Assembly: GCA_015143295.1 (NCBI GenBank)
Contig: CM026564.1
Coordinates: forward strand, 12,822,416 to 12,886,415
DNA length: 64,000 bases
Origin: Tetracentron sinense
Lineage: Eukaryota; Streptophyta; Magnoliopsida; Trochodendrales; Trochodendraceae
Direction of reading: 5' to 3'
Shown in pieces: positions 48,036 to 59,564 of the stretch. The stretch's first letter is position 1. Each line of letters starts with the position of its first letter. A program made the position numbers and the translations under genes. The notes under the pieces are model-generated. The model worked only from the letters and a program-made list of their open reading frames with translations. It did no database searches and was not told the DNA's origin.

Positions 48036-49496
48036 CATGGTTTAAAATATCAATACGTATCGACCGATACCGGGTCGATACATATCCTATTTGAGCTACC
48101 TGATACACTGGTATGTTGGGGAAAAAAACTCCATTGTATCGGGCCGATACAGGCCCGATACACTCAATACGGAGATTTTTCAGTTAATTTTTTTCTCCTT
48201 CCATTTACACTACGATCCACAATACAGATCCGATACACAACTAATTTACATAATATTATTTAAGTAAATGATTTTAACTTGATTTTACTTTCATTTACTT
48301 TAGATATTTGCCCGGTTGTTTTTAGGATTTGGGCTTATTTCTTGACTCGGTTGGGAGTGGAGTGGGTCTTCCCTTCATCCTTTCTGAGCTTCTTATCTGG
48401 ATGACATTTGTCTGCTTTGGTGGGGGCTAAGGAATCCATCCGGACTCTTTTGCCCGGGGCTCTTTCGTGGGCAATTTGGAAGGAGAGGAATGGTAGGGCT
48501 TTTGAGAATTCCTCTTCGTCCGATCTGAGGATCTTATCTCGTGTGCGGCAGTTGATAGTGGTATGGAGCTCCACTTGTCCTACCGGGACAAGAAGTGAGG
48601 GATGTCGTTTATTGTTGAGGTCTCCCAGTAGCCGTTTGGGCTTGTATTTGCTCTCATTCTTGTTCTTTATTGTTGTTTCTTGTGCTTTTGTAGTTAGTTT
48701 ACGCCCCTGTAAACTGCTTTTTGCTTTGCTTTAATATATATGATTTACCAATCAAAAAAAAAATATGTAAATAAGGTTATCCCATTGGTTATGATGCCTC
48801 AGCCTAACCCTACTTATCAGAAGCCACTGGTTATGATGCCCCAGCCCAACCCTACTTATCAAGAGCCATTGGTTATGATGCTCAGTCTTAGTCTTCGACT
48901 GACAGTTAGGGATAGATCACGACTCAGCAGCAGACATCTGTACAAATGTACTTGGGCATGTACCGCATAATGATGACTTGGACACAGTGGTGTCATCATG
49001 TCTGGACAACTTATAATGTATCACTCTACTCAATTCCTGATCCCACAATGATAGAGTATGGGCTGGCACGAAGCTCAATGTGGTATTGAGTTTCTATCAT
49101 GTATGTAATTTGATTTGTGAATACAAGGGTCTATGTATTTTCATATTTTTGATTTATGAATGCAAGTGAGCTTCTATCACTTGGTTAAGTAATTATGCTT
49201 TGTAATTTCATACATATTTATCAGCGCGCACGCCTTTTTTAACTTATAAATTTGTTAATTCTCATATGTATAATTATAAATGTAGTTGGAGGTTTTCATT
49301 TAGTTTGTTTTTAGGTTATATTTGAATTAAAAGAAGTTTTATGCAAGGTATCTAAGTTTTTCCTTATGTATCCAAACTTTTTTTAGCGTATCTTGAATTT
49401 TTCCACCGTCTCCAACCGATACGGTACTAATACACCAATACGTATCCTATTTTGGATTTATCGATACGGCGACCGATACCGATATTTTGAACCATG
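48036..49496. mobile_element. hAT-like element, copy 1 (1,461 bp), TSD CCTAGAAT
   Basis: Ends are CATGGTTTAAAATATCAATA and, inverted, CATGGTTCAAAATATCGGTA. The exact 8-bp repeat CCTAGAAT lies at 48028-48035 and 49497-49504. Near the ends are many CGATAC/GTATCG words in both orientations. An ancestral protein end is shared with copy 2 and closes at the same TGA (VQMYLGMYRIMMTWTQW near 48950, then SLYSIPDPTMIEYG), so the family once encoded a protein. I cannot prove it was a transposase. A 455-bp LINE piece is inserted inside. Confidence 0.82.
48309..48763 (+). mobile_element. 5'-truncated LINE inside hAT copy 1
   Basis: It is absent from the otherwise collinear copy 2 (empty site near 61160). 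It encodes LLPGALSWAIWKERNGRAFE and LRILSRVRQLIVVWSS, the region after the LINE reverse transcriptase, then a 3' tail ending in A10 (48754-48763). The truncated 5' end and poly-A are typical of L1 integration. No clear target duplication is left. Confidence 0.75.
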
Positions 49497-49726
49497 CCTA
49501 GAATTAGTATGTTGGTATACACATTTCATAGTCAGCACGAATAAAACCTATCACGCAAAAACTTAATTTAATGTACTTTGAACCACATCCTCAGATGTCT
49601 GAGCATCCTGTTGTGATATGGCGAAGGCTCTGCCCTGGTTCACCTGGCGAGGTGGCTATGTGGGTTGTATGGGCCTTGAAGCCTAAAAAGACTCCTGCTG
49701 CGTGGGTAATTGAGGAAGAAGTTTGT

Positions 49727-50730
49727 TCACCTGAGACTGAGTCGGTGGCGGACGGCGAGGACAATCTCTAGTCCGGTGCCCGTAGTCCCCGCAATAGAAA
49801 CAAGCACCCGTGCGTGCTCGGTACTCCCCAACTCCATGCTTCCTCCCACAATATGCACAGGCCTCAAACGTAGGTGCAGAAGATGTGGGCTACACATAAT
49901 GAGTGACCTGTGTAGTAGAAGAGTGAGGGTCCTATAGTGCAAAAGGAAGGCTCTGCACCTGCGTAGGTCCAAAGGACTGGTATAGAACTGTTCTGGCCCT
50001 CTTCTCCGGCTATGCTGAGCCACTGGACTGGCCTCCCATAATTTCTCTTCTTTTGAAAAATTTCTCAGAACTCGTTTCTGCCAGTTGGGTCTTATCCACA
50101 ACCTCTACGTAGGTCTCATGCCTGAATATAGAGACCCTATTTCTGATATAGGCTTTCAATCCCCTCTCAAATTTCCTGGCCTTCATTGCCTCTGTGGCTA
50201 TCAGGTGTGGAGCGAACCTCGACAATTCAGAGAACTTGGCCTCGTACTTGGCCACTGTATTCCAAGGTAATGAACTCCACTTCTTTCTTTTTTCTAACTC
50301 CTACTGGGAAGTATTTATCGTAGAAAACATCGAGAAACTCTTCCCAAGTCCATTCTTGACCCGCTCGAGTTAAGTCCCTCGTTCTGATGACGGATTTCCA
50401 CCAGTGATCTGCCTCACCTTCCATCATAAAGGCGGCTAACTTTCTCTGCCTCTATAGGCATCAAGACAGAGAACAACTTCTCCAGCTGCCTAACCCATGC
50501 TTCTGCAACCAATGGGTCTATGCCACCATAGAATACTGGAGGCCTCATCCTCCGAAATGCCTCTATCCCTGCTTGTGCTCTGTTTGGAAGAACAGGTACG
50601 AATGTTGCAGCAGGAGGAGTTGCAGGCTGCCTTGCTGCAAGCATGGCTAATGCCTCTGCTATGGAGCCCAAGACCTGCGTGAGGTCGGGCTGCTCACTCT
50701 CGAAGGATCGTCACCTCCATTACTCCTAAT
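49727..50730 (-). pseudogene. Gypsy gag remnant with zinc knuckle
   Basis: Minus-strand gag of the enclosing Gypsy element. IAEALAMLAARQPATPPAA and AFRRMRPPVFYGGIDPLVAE lead into WVRQLEKLFSVL near 50500. The retrotransposon gag core follows: EADHWWKSVIRTRD and WEEFLDVFYDKYFP near 50330, then MAKYEAKFSELSRFAPHLIA, KARKFERGLKAYIRNRVSIF near 50170. A zinc knuckle CFYCGDYGHRTRDC lies near 49780 with intact CCHC spacing. Frameshifts (near 50420, 50255 and 50010) break the frame. Just downstream the hAT-like element begins, and pol is absent. Confidence 0.8.
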
Positions 50731-51061
50731 GTGATTTCCATGACCCTGATTACCGCATTTCATGATGTGAATCCTGAGAACAACAGTAAACCATGAGTCT
50801 AACTCGGAAACATATGTACCAACATAACCTCATCGTAGCTTATTTAGCACATAATAATATACTACACATAGTTACACATAAATTAGCATTAACATACAAT
50901 TGAGGTTTTTCTAGCGTGAGATCCTAAGTTCGGTTGAGATTTCAACCAGTTTTGACTAAGATTAACTTGTTAGTCTACACTTGGAACTCCGGAGATGAAA
51001 CTAATGTCTTGGTTTAATCGTGGTATCGAACTCTAAACGACCCTAGAGAACCTAATACTTA

Positions 51062-51074
51062 GGCTTTGACACCA
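51062..51074 (-). other. Primer binding site of the Gypsy element
   Basis: The minus strand reads TGGTGTCAAAGCC four bases after the LTR end CATTACA, a slightly mutated form of TGGTATCAGAGCC (initiator tRNA-Met). Confidence 0.75.
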
Positions 51075-51899
51075 CTTCTGTAATGACCCAAAATCCCCCC
51101 TAGGAGTTAAGATAGACTTTAGACGTGACTATCCTAACTTGGCAAATCATCCTGCAATATACAAGGCATACTAAATAGTAAACCTGAAAATTTTTCATTT
51201 AATATCAACTGTATTCCAAGTACAAGAGTCAACTAAAGACTACATCAAAATTAAACTTGTACATAAGATCTATCGCTTGAGTTACCCACTCAAGCCTACA
51301 CCAAATTCCCAAAATACATGTCATTCTCTCCCTCAAACCTCAACCATAAGGCCACATGTCGAGGCCCCTATCCTCTGCATGTTGATCTCCAGTAAGCTCT
51401 TGTTGCACCCTTGGTTTCGGAGCACGATCATTCCACCTGGAACTACCGAAATAACAATTCGGCTGAGCATTGAATACTTAGTGCATACAAACTACTAACC
51501 AACAATGTTATAAAATATTACATCTATAATAACATGCTAGCATATAAATAGAATAAAGCAGTTCAAAATGGAACTAAATAAGATTTACTATATCGTAATG
51601 AGAGTGCAGAAGTCATAATACATCAATACTTTTCTAATCTTAATTCAATTTCATATACATATACTCAAAATCGCATGCTTTTCGAACTTTACTTTAAAAC
51701 CATACTTCATCATTTACATCAAATCTCTTTTCATTTTCCATATTCACCACGTGCATGATTCCTTACAATCATTCACACATGCACTTTCTTTCATTCATTT
51801 TCTTTTATTTTCCTTAACTAGTGCCCGGATTATGGTGGAACAGAACACACTAGCATCTTTCACTTTGAGACTTATGAGTTCCTTATTAGTCTTATGATT

Positions 51900-52545
51900 T
51901 CCACGTAGCACCCGAACTATGAAGTGGACGGACATACTAGCTTCTTTACTTTCATTAACTAGTACCCGAACTATGAAATGGACGGTCATACTAGCGTGTT
52001 TCACTTGCTTGACTAGTACCCGAACTATGAAGTGGACGGACATACTAGCGTCTTTACTTTCATTAACTAGTACCCAAACTATGAAATGGACGGACATACT
52101 AGCGTATTTCACTTGCTTGACTAGTACCTGAACTATAAAATGGACGATCATACTAGCGTATTTCACTTTCATTAACTAGTACCCGAACTATGAAATTGAC
52201 GGACATACTAGCGTATTTCACTTGCTTGACTAGTACCCGAACTATGAAATGGACGGACATACTAGCGTATTTTACTTGCTTGACTAGTACCCGAACTATG
52301 AAATGGACGGTCATACTAGCGTCTTTACTTTCATTAACTAGTACCCGAACTATGAAATTGGACGGACATACTAGCGTATTTCACTTGCTTGACTAGTACC
52401 CGAACTATGAAGTGGACGAACATACTGGCGTATTTAACTTGCTTGACTAGTACCCGAATTATGAAGTGGACGGTCATACTAGCGTCTTTACTTTCATTAT
52501 CTAGTACCTGAACTATGAAATGGACGGACATACTAGCTTCTTATG
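51900..52545. repeat. 54-bp minisatellite, about 12 copies
   Basis: Same unit as 46590-47385 with about 12 copies, so the two LTRs of one insertion differ in copy number. Open frames on both strands are a by-product of the period. Confidence 0.85.
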
Positions 52546-54582
52546 AGCTTATGAGACTTATGAGCTTTTCGGATACCCGTACTTATGAGAAACCTCGGTT
52601 ATACAAGACATATATGTGCATAGCATGGAATACATGTGAGTATAGAGTACTTGTGAGCGTCATAGTAATCATAGATAGCATTTAAACATGGAATCATATT
52701 CATGAAATATCATTTATGTAGGTAACATAGCACAACATGGACTACTTAGCCTATTTTCATCGAAGATGATGCATCAAATCCTACTTTTCGTCAATGAATC
52801 ATAAATGGAGGGTTGGTAGATTGTATCTACTCTCTTCTATTAAAATCTCATTATCGCGACCCAAAACCCACCCTACGAGTTAGAGTGAATCTTGGACAAC
52901 TTATCATGACCTCCATGATATGCTTGACAAACCATCCTGCAAAACACTGGGCATATACAATAGAGGACAAAATAGCAGAATCATAAACTAACACGGCACA
53001 GCGGTAGTCTAACCAAAACCTCAATGTATATGTATGTTCCAAGTTTCTGTACAAAAGTGCAAACAAAAGAAAGGTGTGGACATGCCCGCCAAAATACATG
53101 AGTACATAATCTCTCATTCTCACTCACACACACTTAGAATCTATCACCTAATAGTAGCCATCTACATGAGACTCCTCAGCAGAGACCTCCTCGAAGTACT
53201 TCTCTTCCTTCCATGGACCGGGAGCACATATGTCAAAAGGAGCGGTCGCTCCACTAACACCTGGCGACATCAAATGTACGATTAAGTATTGAAACACTCA
53301 GCGGGTACCAAATACTGACCAACAGTCATAGCAATATAATAATGAAAATAAAGCAGAAACAGTTCATATCATAATAAGAAGGTAAACAGTTTATATTTCA
53401 TGCTTGCATCACATCAAAGCCGGAAAAACTCTTGAAATCATCGTGTGCTTGACTTGACTTGAAATACTCTTTTCGTGCTTGAAAACTTGTCTTGTCATGT
53501 TTTGTCTTACTTGTCTTGTCGTGTCATGCATGTCATGTCATGAAATTAAAATGCTCATGTTTGCTTGCTTGGAATTTAAACATACTCATGCGCTTGGGAT
53601 GTTAGTGCCCTTGAACAACTTGAAAGGAGGGTGGTGTAAACCCCCTCTTTTTGAGATATGAAAAATTTAACTTGAAGGGAGGGAAGTGTAAACCCTCTCT
53701 TTTTGCAAAAATACAATAAAGTAAACATGTATGCTTGGAGGTGCACTAACATCTTGCTTGACGTGTTCTTGTACTTGTCAAAAGCGAGACAAAACATATC
53801 GTAAGATATGCCTTACCTCTTACACCAACCCTTCCGTTTAGCCTTGTCATGGTGTTCATGAATCGAGACTAAAACCCTTGTCTTGAAAACTCGGTAAACC
53901 ATGTCATGCATGCCGTGCTTGTGGTTTCGTGTACATGCTATCACTTGGAATTAAACATGACATATGGAGTTCAATAATACATGTAATAGCATTCATTTTA
54001 ACAAATTAATTATATTCATACTGCCGTTCTAGAAAACAATTAAACACATTAGCATGAAACCCTAGAATTTTCACGTCTTAAATCATGTTTTTCTTGATCA
54101 ATAAATCATCCAATCCATCCATCATCCATGTGTGTTCATTATTGGTGAAATACCCTTCACATTTGTTTTCATCACAACACAACATCCATGGCATCCATCG
54201 CCCAACATCCATCTTCACTCATGCATCCCACCTCATAGTATGTTCGTAATTCAGGGAAAACAAGGAAGAAGGAAAGAAAAAGGGGAAAACATGACTGGGA
54301 GGGTAGCATAGGGTACCGACCTTGAAAAGGGAAAGAAAACCCTTGAGAATGCCGGGGAAAACGCTGCCGAGCTTGGAGAAGGAACTCCACGTGTGCTTGA
54401 GCCTTGGATTGAGAAATCCAAGCTTAACCCTAACTTTTCTCCCTTTCTCCTCCAAGAACTCCCTTAGGTTCTATCCCTCCAAAACCCACGAAATGGGTGG
54501 GTATATATAGGCTTAGGGTTGTAAAAACCCTAAGTTACCCTCAAAATTCGTGGAAGAGGGGTAAAAACCCCAAATCACTAAA

Positions 54583-54830
54583 GGTCGATCGACCGGCCAG
54601 AAGGGGTGGTCGACCGGCTGAGCAGAAAACACACACTGTGGCCCATTTTGGGACACATTCTATACAGTCGGTCGACTAGCCAGGAGGGGTGGTCAACCGG
54701 CTGAGCCGAAAACACACACTGTGGCCCATTTTGGGCCACATTCTATACAGTCGACTGGCCAGGAGGAGCGGTCGACCGGCAATGGGCGATTGACCGGGAA
54801 TAGGGGCGGTCGATCGGCTATTTGCAAAAT
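54583..54830. repeat. GGTCGACC dyads in ~83-bp repeats
   Basis: Blocks of AAACACACACTGTGGCCCAT followed by dyads of the CGGTCGACCGGC type recur with a period near 83 bp. This lies about 260-500 bp inside the minus-strand LTR start. Confidence 0.6.
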
Positions 54831-55912
54831 TTGGCCATTTTCCCCTTTCTTTCTCATTTTTGATACTTAGAGTGTTTCTAGTCTTTGTTGAACACCCTTA
54901 AGAATCTTGACATCCTTAGTATACCTTGCACAACCACAACAGACCCCTAGTTTGGTTTCCACACTCTTTTCATCATTCCTTACAACTCAAAATATATGGA
55001 AGGCCATTAGGCCATGAAAAGTACAATTCACGGCACTATTCACCGACACTATTCACCACCTAAGGACTCGAGTTTCGGGGTTCTACATAAACTTAAGTTG
55101 ACATATATAGTAGTTAAGAATTGGTGTGGGCAGCTAAGTGCTAAACTTGTGTGGTGCGAAAATTTTGTTGACTTTGTCTCTTAAATAAGGAAATTGATGA
55201 GTTAGACAGCTCTTTTTCAAGACTCAAGACTTGGGTGTACTTCTGATTCCCACAGTGATAATAGGTACCCTAGAGCCAGTGTTCACTTTGTTCAGTTTTT
55301 ATGGCCTTTATTAGGGTTGATACTTTGTGTTTCTCTTCAAGTAAAACAGTGTCCTGTCCCACTTGGTTGAAGTTTTTTCTTGGACTGTTATCTTGGGGAA
55401 AAATTCTACCTGCTAGCATCTCCCTTTTAACATTATTATAATATGCAAGTGAAAGAAAATTTTCGAAGATGTAAAAAACCTCCAAATCGTGTTGGACATG
55501 ATGCCCAGAAAAGTCATTTAGATTGTTAGAACCTTATTAATTTGATTAATAAATGCTTCTTCTTAATTTATTGTGTATTCATTATGGATAATTGACCATG
55601 ATCATGAGATGATCTATACGATATGAGATATCAATAAAGGTCCATAGGATATATTGTAGGAAAGTTATGTGATTAGATTATCACAGGTAGATATAACTTT
55701 CCGGTTCCTTATACCTTATATAGTCACAGTTGTGGGTGAAGCTGGGCATTTCACTTATATGGCTGCCAGAATGCTAAGATGTTCTCAATAGTTAAGATGT
55801 AGTTCTATCTCGAACTATTGTAGTGGAGACTACACATTAGCATATGGGTGCTTAAATGTACACTGACTGATTGCATTCAATGAGAGACCTCTTGCATAAA
55901 CATACTATCAGA

Positions 55913-56240
55913 CATAGTGACAAAGTCGGGGTTAGGGAATAATTCGGCAGGAATCAAGTTCGGAAAATTCGGAAAAATTCGGAAAAATTCTGGAAAAATT
56001 CGTAAATAAAATAAAGTGTAAATTAATAATTATAAATATATACGGAACAATTTGATTAAAATATATAAAAACAATTAAAAATTTTTGAATAATTTGGGAA
56101 TTATTCGTAAAAAACGCGAATAAAACGGAAAAACGGCGTTTTTTTTAAATTCGCGAATTAAACGCAGAACAATTCGGCAGTTGAAAAATGTGCGAATTAA
56201 ACGCGTTTTTTTCAAAAAAACGGTGTTTTTTGTTACTTGG
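55913..56240. mobile_element. hAT-like MITE (328 bp), TSD CTATCAGA
   Basis: Ends are CATAGTGACAAAG and, inverted, CCAAGTAACAAAA. Identical 8-bp repeats CTATCAGA lie at 55905-55912 and 56241-56248. The interior repeats AATTCGG/CGAATT words. It is non-coding and lies within the solo LTR, so it is younger than that LTR. Confidence 0.75.
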
Positions 56241-57312
56241 CTATCAGATAGTTGGTCTCTCATTCACATTGAACGGTTTCGATGATCCTTAGATCTGGTG
56301 AGTTCATCTATGACTAGGCAGTGATCTGACTGTTTTGATTCCACCAACGTATTTTCTACCTTAGGGAATACAATACAGTGACAGTTGGATAGTTAGAAAG
56401 TTGTTCGAGTTATGATGAATTTCAAACAAGAAATCCATGCTCATTAATTTGAGAGATTATCCAAGTTCCGGATAAGACAGTTGATTAAGTTCAAATCCTG
56501 TGCAGGTGATTTTGAAAACAAAATAAGTTTTGAAATATACTTTTATTAAAAGGTATTATACTTATAAAAGGATTTTTTTCAAAATGTTTTTCATGAGAAA
56601 TTGTTTCTCATGTCTTAATCATAAGTCTTGGAAACCCGGATGATTTACAATGTGCTATGAGTTAGATAGTTAGTCAATCTCGAAGGCCTATTAGGGATAA
56701 TGTATTTGGAAGGATAAATCGAATTTAAAAGTTCATGTAGCGGGATCCGTAATGGTTAATGTTCATACACTGGGATTCAATTGCAACATGGATATCTCAC
56801 GTCACTTGCAATTCCAATGTAAAACCCGTTTAGGGTCAATGGGATAACATTGGATAAGCCAGGGTAAGAATGTCCCAGAGCAATCTGTGGAGGTGCTCAA
56901 ATAAGAAATACAAGCTCAATAATTGATTAAAAGTTAATCATTTAATTAAATAGATTAATAGTTAATCTATTGTTTAAATTAATTGTTAATTTAAACTAAG
57001 GGATTATTTTAGTAATTATTTGATTAACATAATTAAAGGGGAAATGGGTTTGACCCATATCCATAAACCCATTAAAATGGACATTTAATATGGGTCAAAG
57101 CCCATGGGTTTAAACCCTAGGGTGGGGCGCCCACTTGAGGAATCCTAATTGGATTAGGATTCGTTTAATTGAATAATTATTGAAATATAATTCCTTTTAT
57201 TATGGAACTAAAATCCAAGTGTTGGATTGCAATTAAGATTAAGATGTTATTGTAATTAGATTACAATAAGGAGTTTTAACTCCTCAAATCCCACGCCTCA
57301 TAGAAGCTCACG

Positions 57313-57333
57313 CCCCCCCCCCCCCCCCCCCCC
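57313..57333 (+). repeat. Poly-C tract (21 C) in solo LTR
   Basis: Uninterrupted C run within the solo LTR. It may be unstable or miscounted. Confidence 0.65.
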
Positions 57334-58207
57334 TCCCTTGTGGATTCCTAGTTTGACTAGGTTTCCTACTTTGGTGTAGGATGTTGACTTATCCCTTTTA
57401 ATTAAGGAATCCTCTTATAATAGGGACTTTTTAATTAATAGGATTACTATAACTAAAGTAGTTATAGATTAAGTAAGAGTTTATTTAATTAATAATAAGA
57501 GTTATTGTTAATTAATAAATCCTACTAGATAAGATCAAGTTGGAGTAGGATTAGGATAAGATCCTAGTCTATAAATACCCCAACACCCTAGACCATTAAG
57601 TAGAATTCTCTAGAATTTTTTCTCTCCTCTCCTCTCTCTCTCCAAACCGTGAGCCCTAGGGGAGACCCTTAGGGATTTTCGTGAGCTATATTGGTGGTCT
57701 TAGTTGGGTTTTGCAAATCTAGGGTTTTGAACCTTAGTATTATTGGTGATAGAAGGTCTACACCATTGATCTATCTTCTTTCTCTTGCTTCTATAATTCC
57801 AAAGGAGATTCTAAAGCTTCGTGGGGATAGCGAAGAACAAGGATCAAGCTTCTAGTATTTTTTCGGAGAAATCTCTACAAAGAGTTTTGACAGTTCGAGT
57901 GGATTAAGCTTCACCGGTGAAAAACATTCACCGATGTGATATGACTAAAACTCTTAGATAATTTTGATGCTTTTTATGGTGTTAAGATCTAGGGGATCCA
58001 GTTTCCGCATAAATTTTTATCCGGATCCCCTTTCAAATCGTTGCACAAGGTAAGCTTCAGGTAGTGTGACCTTTAGGCACCTAGTTCTATAGGAGATGGT
58101 AATGCAATCTAGATTCTAAACCATGAGAATTTGTTCAGACAAGAAAAGAATCCACCAGTACAAAGTTTATTGCCAATATAACATCTCAATTTTGGGCTCC
58201 AAGATAG

Positions 58208-58489
58208 TGTTGAGAGACTTGTTCGATCTCACAATGGGGGGTGTAACTGTTACATTAGATCATTTATGTATGGGCATGAGACTTGTTCGATCTCACAATG
58301 GGGGGTGTAGCTGTTACATTAGATCATTTATGTATGGGCATGTATGTCCTAGAGTTTTTGTTTTAATATAAATACACTAATGAGAGACCGTGAGACCTAT
58401 TCACGATTCCCTATTCCTTTCTTCACGTTTCTCTCTTCTCCTTCCTTATTTCTCCATTCTTTAACCCTAACATCTACAACATAAATTCA
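58208..58489 (+). repeat. Copia D 5' LTR (short)
   Basis: It starts TGTTGAGAGACTTG and ends near ...CATAAATTCA, followed three to four bases later by a primer site. A 64-bp block is tandemly duplicated (58214 and 58278). A TATA-like AATATAAATA is near 58364. The 3' edge could also be at 58481. Confidence 0.55.
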
Positions 58490-58493
58490 AACT

Positions 58494-58505
58494 TGGTATC
58501 AAAGC
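58494..58505 (+). other. Primer binding site of Copia D
   Basis: TGGTATCAAAGC just after the LTR end, the initiator tRNA-Met type. Confidence 0.65.
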
Positions 58506-58988
58506 ATTAAATCAAGAGGAGGAAGTTTCATCACATAAAAAACAATGAAATGGGGGAGGGACTGACATCAGGCCGTACATATGATGTCAGCCTTACGGCC
58601 AGCCCTTTTGGGTTCTTGGCTGGTTGAGTCCTTTTTTGTGAGGTATTTCTCCTCTTTCTCTTTGGTTTTTTTTTCTGCAGATTTTATTGAGATAATTGGA
58701 ATGGTTCTAAAGCCCTAAAATCAGATTTAAGAAAAAAAAATTCAAATTTCATTAATCCGATGTTAGGGCTTTCTTGAAGGATGTTAGTTGAAGTTTATGG
58801 TTTGGATAGGTGAAGTTTATGTTTCGAGAGCTAATGGGAGTGGTCTCATCGCATTAGGATGAGAATCAAGTGAGTTGTATAGATTTTTCCCTTTCTAAAA
58901 GGTACTACCCCTTCTAAGAGTTAATTTTTTATGATCTTATTTGTTTGGTCTTGTAGACGTATGTTTTGTTGCTGAAAATAGTTCAAAC

Positions 58989-59341
58989 CATAGATATAAA
59001 AATTGCCGAAACTGATACGAAATGGGCGATACGTATAGGTATCGGTAGTCCCCTAATACGATATTTATACTGATACGAAACGGGCAATACTTATCGTTTA
59101 TTAGTTATTCGTATTTAACTTCATTGTTTAATTGTAATATTGTTTGCTACTTTGTTTTTGAGTCACTTCCCATGACTTTATATTTGGTTCTTATAACTCA
59201 TTTGATATTTTTTAAGTTTAATTTGATTTTTTTTTTAAAAATTTCTTTAAAAAGAAAATTTTATATGTATCGCCCGAAACCGATACGCATAGGTTTTGGT
59301 TGGGACCGATACATCCCCCGAAACCGTATTTTTAATCCTTG
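58989..59341. mobile_element. hAT-like MITE (353 bp)
   Basis: Ends are CATAGATATAAAAATTGCCG and, inverted, CAAGGATTAAAAATACGGTT. The flanks GTTCAAAC (58981-58988) and GTTCAAAT (59342-59349) are an 8-bp duplication with one change. CGATAC and GAAACCG words recur near both ends. It is non-coding and lies in the Copia D leader. Confidence 0.7.
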
Positions 59342-59564
59342 GTTCAAATCAACATCGTTAGATCGGGTTGTGTGATCCTTGTATGGGATCATGGCTGATT
59401 TGTTTTGATCTGCCCCCTTTTGTTCAGTTGAGTAAATTGTGGGATTGTGTGAAGGTTGTTAAATTGCATTGATCAGTAAATCTGATGTGAGTTTTCCCAT
59501 CCCTAGACATCTGAAAGGCATAGGAGGTGTAATTCCTTAAAGTGATAGTCCCGGGTTACAGATT

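Larger units (their letters stand above)
45751..55087 (-). mobile_element. Gypsy element, gag-only, TSD TAAAC
   Basis: The left end TGTAACGACCC and right end GGGGTTCTACA are flanked by identical 5-bp repeats TAAAC (45746-45750 and 55088-55092). This defines a single insertion on the minus strand. It has a 3' LTR at 45751-47805, polypurine tract, short internal region with gag only, primer site at 51062-51074 and 5' LTR at 51079-55087. No reverse transcriptase, RNase H or integrase is present, so it needed help in trans or lost pol after insertion. A hAT-like element sits inside at 48036-49496. Confidence 0.85.
51079..55087 (-). repeat. Gypsy 5' LTR, long composite form (4,009 bp)
   Basis: It starts TGTAATGACCC and ends GGGGTTCTACA. 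The first 1.5 kb match the other LTR. From about 52857 a second LTR-like start appears inside it (CGACCCAAAACCCACCCTAC, then CAAACCATCCTGCAAAACAC). The remainder resembles the LTR fragment at 29205-31100. It is thus a fusion of two related LTR types or an old nested insertion that lost one end. Confidence 0.65.
55490..58035 (+). mobile_element. Copia solo LTR (2,546 bp), TSD AATCG
   Basis: It starts TGTTGGACATGATGCCCAGA and ends CCCCTTTCA, flanked by AATCG at 55485-55489 and 58036-58040. Without the MITE it contains it would be about 2.2 kb, the same size and end sequence (CTTTCA) as the Copia A and B LTRs, to which it is related. A TATA box (TCTATAAATACCCC) lies near 57570. A solo LTR arises by recombination between the two LTRs of one insertion. 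Confidence 0.82.

Noticed and set aside
49571-50682. Plus-strand open frames opposite the Gypsy gag
   Set aside because: They are shadows of the minus-strand gag, which shows the gag core and zinc knuckle.
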